A stretch of 64,000 nucleotides of DNA from Domibacillus indicus. GTDB taxonomy: Bacteria; Bacillota; Bacilli; Bacillales; Domibacillaceae. Position 1 is the first letter of the stretch, and every line of letters begins with the position of its first letter. The translations under genes and the position numbers were made by a program. This document shows positions 40,606-49,315 of the stretch, piece by piece. The notes under the pieces were generated by a model. It made no database searches and was not told where the DNA came from. It was given only the letters and a program-made list of their open reading frames with translations. The stretch is taken from NCBI RefSeq assembly GCF_000970685.1, contig NZ_LAJB01000003.1, positions 310,001 through 374,000 of the forward strand, given 5' to 3'.

Positions 40606-42957
40606 ATGGTCTCATTGTTTCGCAAAAAAGATGCTGCTGACCGGCAGTTAAAAGAATATCGGCAGCTAGCTGCCTCGATTAATGAACAAGAAGCAGCAAT
40701 GGAGGCTTTAACGGATGAGCAGCTGCGGGCTAAAACAGCCCAATTTAAAGAACAGCTTGCCGGCGGAGCTTCTATTGATGATATAAAAATTGATGCGTTT
40801 GCTGTAGTGCGTGAAGCAGCAAAACGCGTTCTTGGCATGCGCCATTATGATGTCCAGCTTATCGGAGGCCTTATTTTATCCGATGCGAACATTGCAGAAA
40901 TGGCGACCGGTGAAGGCAAAACACTCGTTGCTTCCCTGCCAAGCTATTTGCGTGCACTTGAAGGAAAAGGCGTGCATGTTATTACGGTTAATGAATATTT
41001 AGCAAAGCGCGACCGTGACACGATCGGTCCTCTTCATGAATTTCTCGGACTGACTGTCGGATTAAACCTTCCTTTAATGGATGCTAAAGAAAAACAAGAA
41101 GCCTACAAGGCAGATATTACATATGGAGTCGGAACCGAATTCGGCTTCGACTACTTGCGTGATAATATGGTCTGGCACCCTTCCCAGCGTGTCCAGCGCC
41201 CCTACCATTTTGCTATAATTGATGAAGTGGACAGCGTGTTAATAGATGAAGCAAAAACACCTCTTATTATTGCCGGCAAGATGCCGCCGGCTGCTGACCT
41301 TCATTATATTGGAGCACGCGTGGCCAAACGCTTTGTCCGTGATGAAGATTATCATCTGGACGATGAAACGAAGGCCGTCAGTTTGACGGAGGGCGGCATT
41401 GAGAAGGTAGAAAAAGCGTTTGGCATTGACAATTTATATGAACTTGAGCACCAGACACTGTATCATTATATGATTCAGGCAGTCCGGGCCCATGTTATGT
41501 TTGAGCGGGATGTAGATTATATTGTGAAAGACGGAGCGATTCTGCTTGTCGATATGTTTACCGGACGGACAATGGAAGGCCGGACGCTTTCCGACGGGCT
41601 GCACCAGGCCATTGAAGCAAAAGAAGGCCTGGAAGTAACGGACGAAAATAAAACACAGGCATCCATCACGATTCAAAACTATTTCCGGATGTATCCATTC
41701 TTATCCGGCATGACCGGTACAGCGAAAACAGAAGAAAAAGAACTGCTTGATGTATACAATATGCACGTTATTCCTGTACCAACAAACCGGCCGGTGCAGC
41801 GGGTGGACATGCCCGACCGCATTTACCGCACTACTGAAGAAAAGTATCAAGCGGTGACAGCGGAAACTGCCCGCCGCCATGCAGCCGGGCAGCCTGTTTT
41901 AGTAGGGACAACCTCTATTTTACAGTCTGAAAAAATCGCCGACTACTTCCAAAAAGCCGGCTTGTCTTTTGAGATTCTAAATGCAAAAAGTGTTGAACAG
42001 GAAGTAGAGCTCATTTCCCGTGCCGGCCAGCGCGGCCATATTACCATTGCAACCAACATGGCCGGGCGCGGCACAGATATTTTGCTCGGCGAGGGTGTGC
42101 CCGAACTCGGAGGTCTTTACGTTCTCGGCACCGAGCGCCATGAAAGCCGCCGGATCGACAACCAGTTAAAGGGACGGGCGGGACGCCAGGGTGATCCGGG
42201 CGCAAGCGAATTCCTTATCTCACTGGAAGACACAATGTTCCGCCGCTTTGCGAAAGATGACCTGGCCAAGCTTGAGAAAAAGCTGCAGACAAATGGGGAC
42301 GGGCTTGTCACCAATAAAAAAATACATGAGTTTGTTGACCGGGTTCAGCGCATTGTAGAAGGCGCTAATTACGCCATGCGTGAATATAATTTAAAGCTTG
42401 ATGACGTTATCAATGAGCAGAGGGGCGTTATTTTCAGCCTGCGCAATGCGATTATTGATGATGATTCACAAAAGGACCGGTTAATTGACATTATTAAACG
42501 TTCTGCCCGTGAAGAAATTGATTATTACTGCTCAGAAGACCTGCCGCCCGATTCATGGAAGGTTGACTTATTAGCGGGGCACTTACAGGAAATTTTCGGC
42601 GGCCGGGAAGTTCCCCTGCCTGCAGAGCCGTCAAATTTAAAAGAAATCATTTCCTCAACTGAAGAGGTAATTGCTCCTTACTTATCATGGATAGACGAGC
42701 ATTACGAAGCTGATTGGAACGACCTGGTGAAAAGGGTCATGCTCGGTGACATTGACCGTACCTGGACGATTCACCTTGAACAAATGGCCCGCTTAAAGGA
42801 AGGCATTGGCCTGCGCCATTATCAGCAGGAAGATCCAATGCGCATATATGCACGCGAGGGCCTGCAGCTGTTTCAAGCCTCTTACCGTGACTTGATTCGC
42901 TCTATTTCTGCCAAAACGGCCGCTTTAATGACAGAACTAACGAAAAAGGAGAATTAA
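40606..42957 (+). CDS. secA2: Accessory secretion ATPase SecA2
   Basis: A 783-residue SecA-type motor. It has Walker A ATGEGKTLVA (about residues 103-112), DEVDSVLIDEAKTPL, the Q-rich QERAGRQGD-like segment (GRAGRQGDPG) and wing regions. It is shorter than housekeeping SecA and lacks the C-terminal zinc motif. ATG 40606 fits AGGAG with 8 bases spacing; GTG 40597 overlaps that site. The adjacent slaP gene identifies it as the S-layer type SecA2 of bacilli, which exports a small set of surface proteins. Confidence 0.9.
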   Translation: MVSLFRKKDAADRQLKEYRQLAASINEQEAAMEALTDEQLRAKTAQFKEQLAGGASIDDIKIDAFAVVREAAKRVLGMRHYDVQLIGGLILSDANIAEMATGEGKTLVASLPSYLRALEGKGVHVITVNEYLAKRDRDTIGPLHEFLGLTVGLNLPLMDAKEKQEAYKADITYGVGTEFGFDYLRDNMVWHPSQRVQRPYHFAIIDEVDSVLIDEAKTPLIIAGKMPPAADLHYIGARVAKRFVRDEDYHLDDETKAVSLTEGGIEKVEKAFGIDNLYELEHQTLYHYMIQAVRAHVMFERDVDYIVKDGAILLVDMFTGRTMEGRTLSDGLHQAIEAKEGLEVTDENKTQASITIQNYFRMYPFLSGMTGTAKTEEKELLDVYNMHVIPVPTNRPVQRVDMPDRIYRTTEEKYQAVTAETARRHAAGQPVLVGTTSILQSEKIADYFQKAGLSFEILNAKSVEQEVELISRAGQRGHITIATNMAGRGTDILLGEGVPELGGLYVLGTERHESRRIDNQLKGRAGRQGDPGASEFLISLEDTMFRRFAKDDLAKLEKKLQTNGDGLVTNKKIHEFVDRVQRIVEGANYAMREYNLKLDDVINEQRGVIFSLRNAIIDDDSQKDRLIDIIKRSAREEIDYYCSEDLPPDSWKVDLLAGHLQEIFGGREVPLPAEPSNLKEIISSTEEVIAPYLSWIDEHYEADWNDLVKRVMLGDIDRTWTIHLEQMARLKEGIGLRHYQQEDPMRIYAREGLQLFQASYRDLIRSISAKTAALMTELTKKEN

Positions 42958-42960
42958 TTT

Positions 42961-43860
42961 ATGTTTTCTTTCTTTAAACGGAAAAGCAAAAACGATGATA
43001 CGTTAAAAAATGATGGGCTTGAAACAGCTGTCTCCGCCGGTGAAGTAACAGGTGAAGAAAGAGAAGCGGGCCAGGAAGAAGTAACAACAGCCCTATCCCT
43101 TCATCCCTCGCAGACCGTTTCCCAGGAGCAAATGTACGTGCTGCGCTTTTTAAGCAATGAACTGCCGCCGTTAAAGCGGAATCAGCTTTCTTTGTCGGGC
43201 ATCGAATGGAACGAACAGCCGAATGGCATTGCGGTTTCCGCTTTCGTCCGCAATACGGTTGAACGGGATATTTCGCTTGGAGAGGTTCCTCTTTTACTGG
43301 TAAACGAGAAAAAAGAATTAAAGGCCCGCGATACCTTTCAGCTGAAGGAGCTTGGTTCGCTGCCGCCTGACTCAAGCCGCCCGTGGACCTTCCTCTTCCC
43401 TTCCGAATCACTGAATAATCAAGTTGAACTCGGCAAGGAAAACTGGTCTATTGCCTTTGATTTAACCTCCCGCAAACATAAGCTGGAGCTTGATGAGAAG
43501 TGGGAAAAGGCACTTCCGGAACAACAAAAAGAAAATTTGAAAAAAATTGTTGAAAATCTCGGTGATCCGGCTAAAAACGAGCTGAACTTTACCGGATTAA
43601 GCGCGACAACGCTTGAGGATGGAAATTTAACGATTTCGCTGCTGATCCGCAATGGATATGACCGTAATGTTAACATTGAAAAATTGCCATTGCAGCTTTT
43701 CGATGCAGCAGGCGAGCTTGTGGCACAGGGACAATTCAACGTTGGCAATTTCGAAGTAAAAGCCAACACAACGAAGCCCTGGACATTTGTATTTCCGGCA
43801 TCGCTTATTCAAAAAGAAAACCCCGACTTCTCTAAATGGAGCGTCCGGGTGGCAAAATAA
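42961..43860 (+). CDS. slaP: Accessory Sec system S-layer assembly protein SlaP
   Basis: A 299-residue protein with a charged N-terminus and two repeats of one domain, about 50-170 and 175-298. Matching pieces are LSLSGIEWNEQPNGIAVSAFVRN with LNFTGLSATTLEDGNLTISLLIRN, and SRPWTFLFPSESL with TKPWTFVFPASLI. No signal peptide is present, so it acts in the cytoplasm or at the membrane. It starts 3 bases after secA2. In Bacillus anthracis SlaP and SecA2 promote S-layer protein export. No SLH-domain protein is encoded in this window. Confidence 0.9.
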   Translation: MFSFFKRKSKNDDTLKNDGLETAVSAGEVTGEEREAGQEEVTTALSLHPSQTVSQEQMYVLRFLSNELPPLKRNQLSLSGIEWNEQPNGIAVSAFVRNTVERDISLGEVPLLLVNEKKELKARDTFQLKELGSLPPDSSRPWTFLFPSESLNNQVELGKENWSIAFDLTSRKHKLELDEKWEKALPEQQKENLKKIVENLGDPAKNELNFTGLSATTLEDGNLTISLLIRNGYDRNVNIEKLPLQLFDAAGELVAQGQFNVGNFEVKANTTKPWTFVFPASLIQKENPDFSKWSVRVAK

Positions 43861-43896
43861 AAAAACTCCTTGATGGGCATCCATCAAGGAGTTTTA
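43861..43896 (+). terminator. Terminator downstream of slaP
   Basis: ACTCCTTGATGG and CCATCAAGGAGT form a perfect 12-bp stem around GCAT, followed by TTTTAC. A near copy lies at 44376-44408. Confidence 0.85.
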
Positions 43897-44132
43897 CAAT
43901 GTTGAAAGACAAATTTGCCAGGAGCCGTTTCATTCGTTTTTGAAGAACTCCATACCAAAAATGTATAAAGCAGTTATCTATGAAGTGAAACAAGCGACAG
44001 TATAAATCCTTTTAAAAAAAGGGCAAAAGAACTGCGCTTGACCCTGGCAAGAAATGGTTTTTCTTCTGTTAAAAGAAAGAGAGCCTTATTATTCATATAT
44101 AGCTGTTTTTTCTTTGAAACAGAACGGGCGGA

Positions 44133-44241
44133 GGGCTGGCGGCGAAGACTCCCGCAGGACGAGCGGACGGGCTGAAACAGGCAGCGCGAAGCGGTGGCTA
44201 TTTTCAGCGTTCGCCCTGCCGGAAAGCGCAGCCGCCAGCCC
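44133..44241. repeat. Hairpin repeat, copy 2 (inverted relative to copy 1)
   Basis: A 109-bp segment with perfect 11-bp terminal inverted repeats (GGGCTGGCGGC / GCCGCCAGCCC). Its reverse complement matches 27759-27866 over its full length with roughly 15 differences. Inner pairing GCTGAAA with TTTCAGC extends the hairpin. In the outer stem one G-C pair is C-G in copy 1, a compensatory change. No coding capacity. Confidence 0.82.
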
Positions 44242-44375
44242 ATTACGCTGCTTTTAAAAGAAATGTGTGATCGGAAACAGCGAAAGAAAAGCTTATTCCA
44301 CTTCTATTGTTCAGAGAATGGCTGTACTTTTATTGCATTATTTCGATTGACAATCCATTTTTTAAACAGCATGAG

Positions 44376-44408
44376 ACTCCCTGATAGTCATCCATCAGGG
44401 AGTTTTGG
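44376..44408 (+). terminator. Second copy of the slaP-type terminator
   Basis: ACTCCCTGAT and ATCAGGGAGT form a 10-bp stem with an 8-nt loop and TTTT tail. It differs from the slaP terminator by a paired T-A to C-G change in the stem, so it is a diverged duplicate with no gene just upstream. Confidence 0.7.
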
Positions 44409-44419
44409 TTTAAGAACAA

Positions 44420-44448
44420 GAAAAAACACCTGCCGTATAAGGCAGGTG
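44420..44448 (-). terminator. Terminator downstream of the LysM hydrolase
   Basis: On the minus strand CACCTGCC and GGCAGGTG close a 6-nt loop, followed by TTTTTTCTTG. It lies about 180 bases after the stop at 44630. Confidence 0.8.
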
Positions 44449-44629
44449 CTCACAGCTTTTTACCAACCACGTTCTAGCAAAACGAGTATTTTACATACAA
44501 AACGGAAACTATATGTTCATTTTATCATATTTTTCCCTGCTTACAACTGTTATTTTGACAAACATATCTACTATCTCTTCTTGCTGGAACGCAGTGAATT
44601 ATTTACCAATAAATAAAGCTGCGGATGTG

Positions 44630-46069
44630 TTAATAAAAACGCTTAAAGCTTGTAAACTTTGACTTAAAATAAGAGTTATCCAAACTTGATATCGTAATGC
44701 CTGCAGAAGAGCTGGCGTGAATAAATTGGCCGCCGCCAAGGTAAATGCCCATATGGGAAATTCCTTTTTTGTACGTGTTGCTGAAAAAAACGAGATCTCC
44801 CACCACCGGGCTGGACACTTCATATGAACGGTTGTAATAGCCCTCTGTGTTCGTCCGGGTAATACTTTTGCCTGCCTGCTTATATGCATAGTAAATGAAG
44901 CCGCTGCAATCAAAACCCGATGTAGAGGCGCCGCCCCAGACATACGGAGTTCCCATTACGGATTTGGCTGCACTAATTAATTTTGTTGTGCTGTACCCGC
45001 CGGTAGAAGAGGGATTGCTCACTTTAACAGGTGTTTTCCCGGTGCTGGAGCCGCCTGATACCTTCAATTTCTGCCCTACGAAAATAACATCTGATTTTAA
45101 ACTGTTCATTTGTTTTAATGCAGCAACGGTCATACCGTGCCTGGAAGCAATCAAGCTTAACGAATCCCCGCTTTTCACTACGTATGTACCGGACGTAGAA
45201 GTCGCTGGATTGACGGCCGGAGCCGACGGAGTGGAATTCGCCGCACTGCCGCTTACTTTAAGTTTCTGGCCGACATAGATCACGTCCGAATTCAAGCCGT
45301 TCAGCTGCTTTAATGCTGAGACACTTGTTTTGTAGCGGGAGGCAATCGCTCCGAGCGAATCCCCGCTTTTGACTGTATACGTGCTCGTAGAAGTCGTCTT
45401 CGTTGTCGTGCCTGTCGAAGAAGGCTTGCTGGCTGCTGGCGCGCTGCCGCTCACCTTCAGCTTCTGTCCGACATAGATTACATCCGAATTCAAGCCGTTC
45501 AGCTGTTTCAGCGCCGCTACACTTGTTTTATAGCGGGAGGCGATCGCTCCGAGCGAGTCCCCGCTTTTCACCGTGTACGTGCTTGTTGAAGTCGTCTTCG
45601 TCGTCGTGCCTGTCGAAGAAGGCTTGCTGGCTGCTGGCGCGCTGCCGCTTACCTTCAGCTTCTGCCCGACATAAATCACATCCGAATTTAAGCCATTCAG
45701 CTGTTTCAGCGCTGCTACACTTGTTTTGTAGCGGGAGGCGATCGCTCCGAGCGAATCGCCGCTTTTCACTGTGTAGGAAGACGCTGCTGCCGTTGTCACG
45801 GCTGCTGTGCTTTCTTCGCCTGTCTGCTCTGCTTTAGCGGCAGGGGTACTGTTGTTTTCAGGAACGATAAGCCGGTCATTAATTGACAGTGCATCGGATT
45901 CTAGATTATTCAGCTCTTTCAGCTGAACAACCGACAATTTATATTGATTGGCGATGCTGAATAGCGTGTCTCCCTGTTTTACTGTATACAGCTCTGAAGC
46001 TTCCGCAGCCGCAGCAGCGCCTGTTGAGATAACAGCCGCCGCCGCTAAAGAAATAACCGTTTTATTCAT
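44630..46069 (-). CDS. Five-LysM NlpC/P60 cell wall endopeptidase
   Basis: A 479-residue secreted hydrolase of the LytE/LytF/CwlS type. A signal peptide (about 1-24) is followed by five LysM domains (near 27, 98, 164, 230 and 295) joined by Ser/Thr/Lys linkers, then an NlpC/P60 domain (about 365-479). The catalytic Cys is in [10 protein letters not shown], the His in [10 protein letters not shown], and the third polar residue is probably the His of FIHASS. It would cut the D-Glu-mDAP bond of peptide stems. LysM 2-4 with linkers are nearly identical 66-residue units, a recent duplication. Confidence 0.92.
   Translation of the reverse strand: MNKTVISLAAAAVISTGAAAAAEASELYTVKQGDTLFSIANQYKLSVVQLKELNNLESDALSINDRLIVPENNSTPAAKAEQTGEESTAAVTTAAASSYTVKSGDSLGAIASRYKTSVAALKQLNGLNSDVIYVGQKLKVSGSAPAASKPSSTGTTTKTTSTSTYTVKSGDSLGAIASRYKTSVAALKQLNGLNSDVIYVGQKLKVSGSAPAASKPSSTGTTTKTTSTSTYTVKSGDSLGAIASRYKTSVSALKQLNGLNSDVIYVGQKLKVSGSAANSTPSAPAVNPATSTSGTYVVKSGDSLSLIASRHGMTVAALKQMNSLKSDVIFVGQKLKVSGGSSTGKTPVKVSNPSSTGGYSTTKLISAAKSVMGTPYVWGGASTSGFDCSGFIYYAYKQAGKSITRTNTEGYYNRSYEVSSPVVGDLVFFSNTYKKGISHMGIYLGGGQFIHASSSAGITISSLDNSYFKSKFTSFKRFY
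45300..45790 (-). repeat. Near-identical 198-bp tandem repeats within the LysM gene
   Basis: The segment encoding [18 protein letters not shown] through the linker [15 protein letters not shown] recurs with a 66-codon period, two full linker-containing units and a further LysM copy. Protein identity is almost complete and DNA differs at few third positions, so copy number could change by recombination. Confidence 0.8.
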
Positions 46070-46121
46070 TCAACCGCTCCTCCACTCTCCGTTTACCTTT
46101 TTATTCTTATATTCTCTCATT

Positions 46122-46148
46122 CTATCGTCCTATATTCTCTGTTTTTTC
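46122..46148 (-). promoter_or_regulatory. Possible sigma-D promoter of the LysM hydrolase
   Basis: On the minus strand GAAA, 15 bases and GACGATAG resemble sigma-D elements (TAAA-N15-GCCGATAT), about 50 bases before the start codon. Vegetative hydrolases such as LytF are sigma-D genes in B. subtilis. The -35 has one mismatch. Confidence 0.35.
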
Positions 46149-46212
46149 ATAGATTTCCTGTAAATTCATCCACTTTAGTTATTTACACCTAACAAATAAC
46201 CTATATTTACCT

Positions 46213-48210
46213 TTAATTGAAAACCTTCCATTTTTGATAAAAGGCTCCTGCCTTTTGAACAGCCAGCTTGCTGCCTCCTGCCCCGGCAGCATCTTCAACA
46301 AGGAATGCCAGAACAAATGACGGGTTATTGGCATCATACGAAACAAATAAACCATTTTCTTTTCCTGTGGTGCCCTGTTCAGCTTTTATTTCCGCTGTCC
46401 CTGTTTTTCCGGAAATGGCAAGTCCATCTATGTTTGCTGCACGGGCGGTTCCTCTCTCTACAACGCCGCGCAAACCGTTTTTAATAAGAGCAGCCTGTTC
46501 GGCTGTGACCATTTCTTTTTTCCAGACAGAAGATTCATCTTCAAGAAGCAGCAGCGGCTTCATAATATTGCCGTTATTTAAAAATGCTCCGTATACGTTG
46601 GCTAAATGGGTCATCGTTGTTAGGACCTCTCCCTGTCCGTATCCGGTATCAGCAAGTAAAATATCAGAATCAAAATCTCCGCTGTTTGATATTTGCGAAT
46701 CACGAAGCGGGTAGATAAACGGGTTGTCCTCTCCGAAGCCAAATGACTGAAGGCCGGATTTCATTTGTTCTGCACCGGTATCGAGGGCCGCCATGGCGAA
46801 ATAAATGTTATCAGAAGCCACAATCGCCGACTCCAGAGTAACAGGTGCTGAAGACTCGCTTACGCGTGTTACCCGGTAGTTGCCCCATGAAGCGTCTTTT
46901 TGCCATTGAAGCCCGGTAATGGTTTTGCCTTCTGAAGGGTTCAATTTGCCCGCTTTCATGGCAACAGATGCTGTAATCGGCTTGATCGTGGAGCCTGGTG
47001 AATAAGAAGCCGCAAACCGGTTTAACAGCGGCTGCTTTGGATCCTTCTCAAATGCTGCATATTTTTCTCCCGAAATGCCAAGCGCAAATTGATTTGGGTC
47101 AAAGGATGGCGATGAAACAAGTGCCAGCACATCACCCGTTTTAGGATCTACTGCTGAAGCCGTTCCGGCGCTTCCTTTATATTGTTCAAACAACGTTTTT
47201 TGCATTTCGGCATCAACGGTGACGCTCACATCCTGGCCATTTTTCGGTTCCTTTTTGGCGATCACTACTGGTTCTTCTTTCTCTTTTTCGATAAAAATCT
47301 GTACTCCATCTGTTTCCTTTAACTGCTTTTCAAATAACTGCTCAAGCCCTCTTTTGCCAATCTGGTCTCCCTGCTCATACCCTTTGTTTTCTTTTAATTC
47401 CTCTGCATTGATTTCACCTGTATAGCCGGTTAAATGGGCTGCGGCGGCTCCGTATGGATAAACACGGACTGGTTTTGAAGAGGTTGTCACGCCTTTAATG
47501 GCTGTTGCTTTTTGAATAAGTGCCTCATCCGACGAAGCTGCCGTTTTAAGAGGCACAAAATATCCATCCTGAACCCAGCTCTGGCTCAACTGCTCGTCAA
47601 TAAATGTTTTTTCTATCCCGAGCACGGCTGCAAGAGCCGTTTTTCCTGTTTCGTCGACCGCGCCGGCATTTACGCCGATTTCAACAGCTGTGCCATTTAC
47701 AGCAAGCGAGCTGCCATTCCGGTCAAAAATACGCCCCCGTTCCGCTTCAAGAGCCTGAATACGGACTTTATCTCCTTCCGCATAATGAGGCAGTAAATAA
47801 GCAGGATCCCAGTCAATAAGCCACTCTTTCCCATCTTCTGTTTCTTCCAGCTTCATAACGGCTTCTTTTTCAAAGGAAACCGGTCCGGCGACAGTTTCCA
47901 TATTTACGCTAAATGGGAGGCGCACTGTCTGTTCATTGTCTTCCTTACTGTCATCCTCGGACGGAAGCTTCACCTCCAGCTTATCCATTTCAATATCTGT
48001 CATAATTTTTTTATACTGTTCTACAAATTGCTTCTCTGTCATGGCAGACTTTGTTTCGTCAGTAAAATGGGCGTACATGCCATTGTAATCGCCTTCCTGC
48101 CATGCCGTTATATATTCTTTCAGCTCCGCTTCCGGCGCATCGGGCCCGCCGCAGCCGCCGAGCAAAACAGCCGCTGTTCCAATCGTTAAAAAAAATGCAA
48201 ACCGCTTCAT
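46213..48210 (-). CDS. pbpC: Class B penicillin-binding protein with MecA-N domain, lipoprotein
   Basis: A 665-residue transpeptidase like B. subtilis PBP3. It starts at ATG 48210 (AAGGAG seven bases upstream; ATG 48228 lies in that site). Signal peptide with lipobox LLGGC, then an NTF2-like MecA-N domain (about 25-140), a PBP dimerisation domain and the transpeptidase with SPGSTIK (SxxK), ASDN (SxN) and SGKTGTA (KTG). Proteins of this class can show low beta-lactam affinity, but nothing here tests that. It lies upstream of the LysM gene in the same direction without an obvious strong terminator between. Confidence 0.9.
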   Translation of the reverse strand: MKRFAFFLTIGTAAVLLGGCGGPDAPEAELKEYITAWQEGDYNGMYAHFTDETKSAMTEKQFVEQYKKIMTDIEMDKLEVKLPSEDDSKEDNEQTVRLPFSVNMETVAGPVSFEKEAVMKLEETEDGKEWLIDWDPAYLLPHYAEGDKVRIQALEAERGRIFDRNGSSLAVNGTAVEIGVNAGAVDETGKTALAAVLGIEKTFIDEQLSQSWVQDGYFVPLKTAASSDEALIQKATAIKGVTTSSKPVRVYPYGAAAAHLTGYTGEINAEELKENKGYEQGDQIGKRGLEQLFEKQLKETDGVQIFIEKEKEEPVVIAKKEPKNGQDVSVTVDAEMQKTLFEQYKGSAGTASAVDPKTGDVLALVSSPSFDPNQFALGISGEKYAAFEKDPKQPLLNRFAASYSPGSTIKPITASVAMKAGKLNPSEGKTITGLQWQKDASWGNYRVTRVSESSAPVTLESAIVASDNIYFAMAALDTGAEQMKSGLQSFGFGEDNPFIYPLRDSQISNSGDFDSDILLADTGYGQGEVLTTMTHLANVYGAFLNNGNIMKPLLLLEDESSVWKKEMVTAEQAALIKNGLRGVVERGTARAANIDGLAISGKTGTAEIKAEQGTTGKENGLFVSYDANNPSFVLAFLVEDAAGAGGSKLAVQKAGAFYQKWKVFN

Positions 48211-48663
48211 ACTCGCACTCCTTTCCATATTTATACTAGTATAACAGAAAAGAAAGGGCTCCCTTACGATCGTTTTTCTTCTTTACACAAGTTTTAAAAT
48301 AACGGAATAATTACATGCCAGGCGGTTGCCTGCGCATGTAAACAGCGAATTTCCAAAAAAGCTGTCTGGGCCATCTAACTATCGTCATTGGTAAAGCCGG
48401 TTCTTTAAAGAAAAAAGTTTCTGAAAAGCCGCCTGTCACTTCTGGAAATAAAACGCTGCATAAAAAAAGACTGACAGCTTTGCGCCAGTCTGAGAGTGTA
48501 AAAAAAGTTAGAAAGCGAGCTGATTGAAAACGTTTGTTCTTCCAGGAACACCGCCGGCTGAGAAGCGAGTGACCTTTTGTGGGTCATGAGCAGTCACAGC
48601 CGGCAAGTGACGCCGAAAGCAAGCGTTTGCCGCCAGTCTGAAAAACTCATTTCAAAGCTGTTT
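48211..48663. other. Intergenic region with several hairpins
   Basis: No gene is supported. It contains an imperfect hairpin at 48311-48341 (TTACATG...CATGTAA with AGGC/GCCT inside), the terminator of the unknown gene (48461-48491), a large two-part stem at 48553-48604 (GCCGGCTG/CAGCCGGC with inner TGACC/GGTCA) and a repeated CGCCAGTCTGA motif near 48483 and 48632. A 60-codon ORF here spans the terminator and is not credible. Confidence 0.6.
48461..48491 (-). terminator. Terminator of the 140-residue unknown gene
   Basis: On the minus strand AGACTG and CAGTCT flank a 12-nt loop and are followed by seven U. It lies about 170 bases after the stop at 48664. Confidence 0.7.
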
Positions 48664-49086
48664 TTACATTTTGGGAATTCGGATGAGAAGAAAGCGCTCG
48701 TACTGAAGCTGCATATGCTTAAATAAAGAATGGACCGCCAAAAATTGAGTGGTTTTTCCTTTGCGAATAAAAAATTGATTGGCGATTGACAGCACAACTG
48801 ACCTGGATAAAGAGGGAGCAGTGACAGCTGTTAAGTGAAAGTAGCCTTCCGCTAAACTGTAGTTAATCATAATTTCCTGCCAGGAGCCTTTTTCAGCTAC
48901 AACCATTTTCACAGAACCTTTTGACCCAAGGCACCATTCTTTTTTTTCGAGACCTCCACGTCTTGTAAACTCGGCATCAACAACAAGTCCATCCTGGTAA
49001 ACCGTCATAAAACGAATCATGCAGTCTTCTTGCCTTCCGTTGACAAAAATAAGAGAACTCTCCATTGACCCTTTTTGTTTTTCCAT
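48664..49086 (-). CDS. Hypothetical 140-residue protein
   Basis: I do not recognise this family. AAGGAGA five bases before ATG 49086 supports translation. The protein begins MEKQKGSMESSLIFVNGRQED, is beta-rich in its first half (MTVYQDGLVVDAEFTRRGG...SVKMVVAEKG) and basic near the C-terminus (QYERFLLIRIPKM), with no signal or membrane segment. It is divergent from the MFS gene. Confidence 0.65.
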   Translation of the reverse strand: MEKQKGSMESSLIFVNGRQEDCMIRFMTVYQDGLVVDAEFTRRGGLEKKEWCLGSKGSVKMVVAEKGSWQEIMINYSLAEGYFHLTAVTAPSLSRSVVLSIANQFFIRKGKTTQFLAVHSLFKHMQLQYERFLLIRIPKM

Positions 49087-49253
49087 CCAATTCTCCTTTT
49101 ACTCTTCTTTTCATTCTTTTTTCCTATTTCGACAATTTTATCCAATACCCTTCAAAACTTTTATACTAAATAAAAAGAATGACTGTCAATTTTTAAGAAA
49201 AAATAATTTTATTTCTCCTGTTTTAATGTCCGTCTTTCGAAATCCCTGCTTTC

Positions 49254-49283
49254 TAAACAAAAAGGTTCGATTTTCGTTATAAT
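49254..49283 (+). promoter_or_regulatory. Sigma-A promoter of the MFS gene
   Basis: TAAACA (49254-49259), an 18-base spacer and a perfect TATAAT (49278-49283) lie 33 bases before the start codon. Confidence 0.55.
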
Positions 49284-49315
49284 GGATAAATACTTACTAA
49301 ACAAAGGAAGATTAG

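Larger units (their letters stand above)
43861..44629. other. Intergenic region between slaP and the LysM hydrolase
   Basis: No gene is supported in these 769 bases. It contains the slaP terminator, repeat copy 2 (44133-44241), a second terminator of the same sequence family (44376-44408), the terminator of the LysM gene (44420-44448) and about 180 AT-rich bases with nothing recognised. Confidence 0.7.

Noticed and set aside
48405-48587. 60-codon minus-strand ORF
   Set aside because: It spans a terminator with a seven-U run and has no family character.
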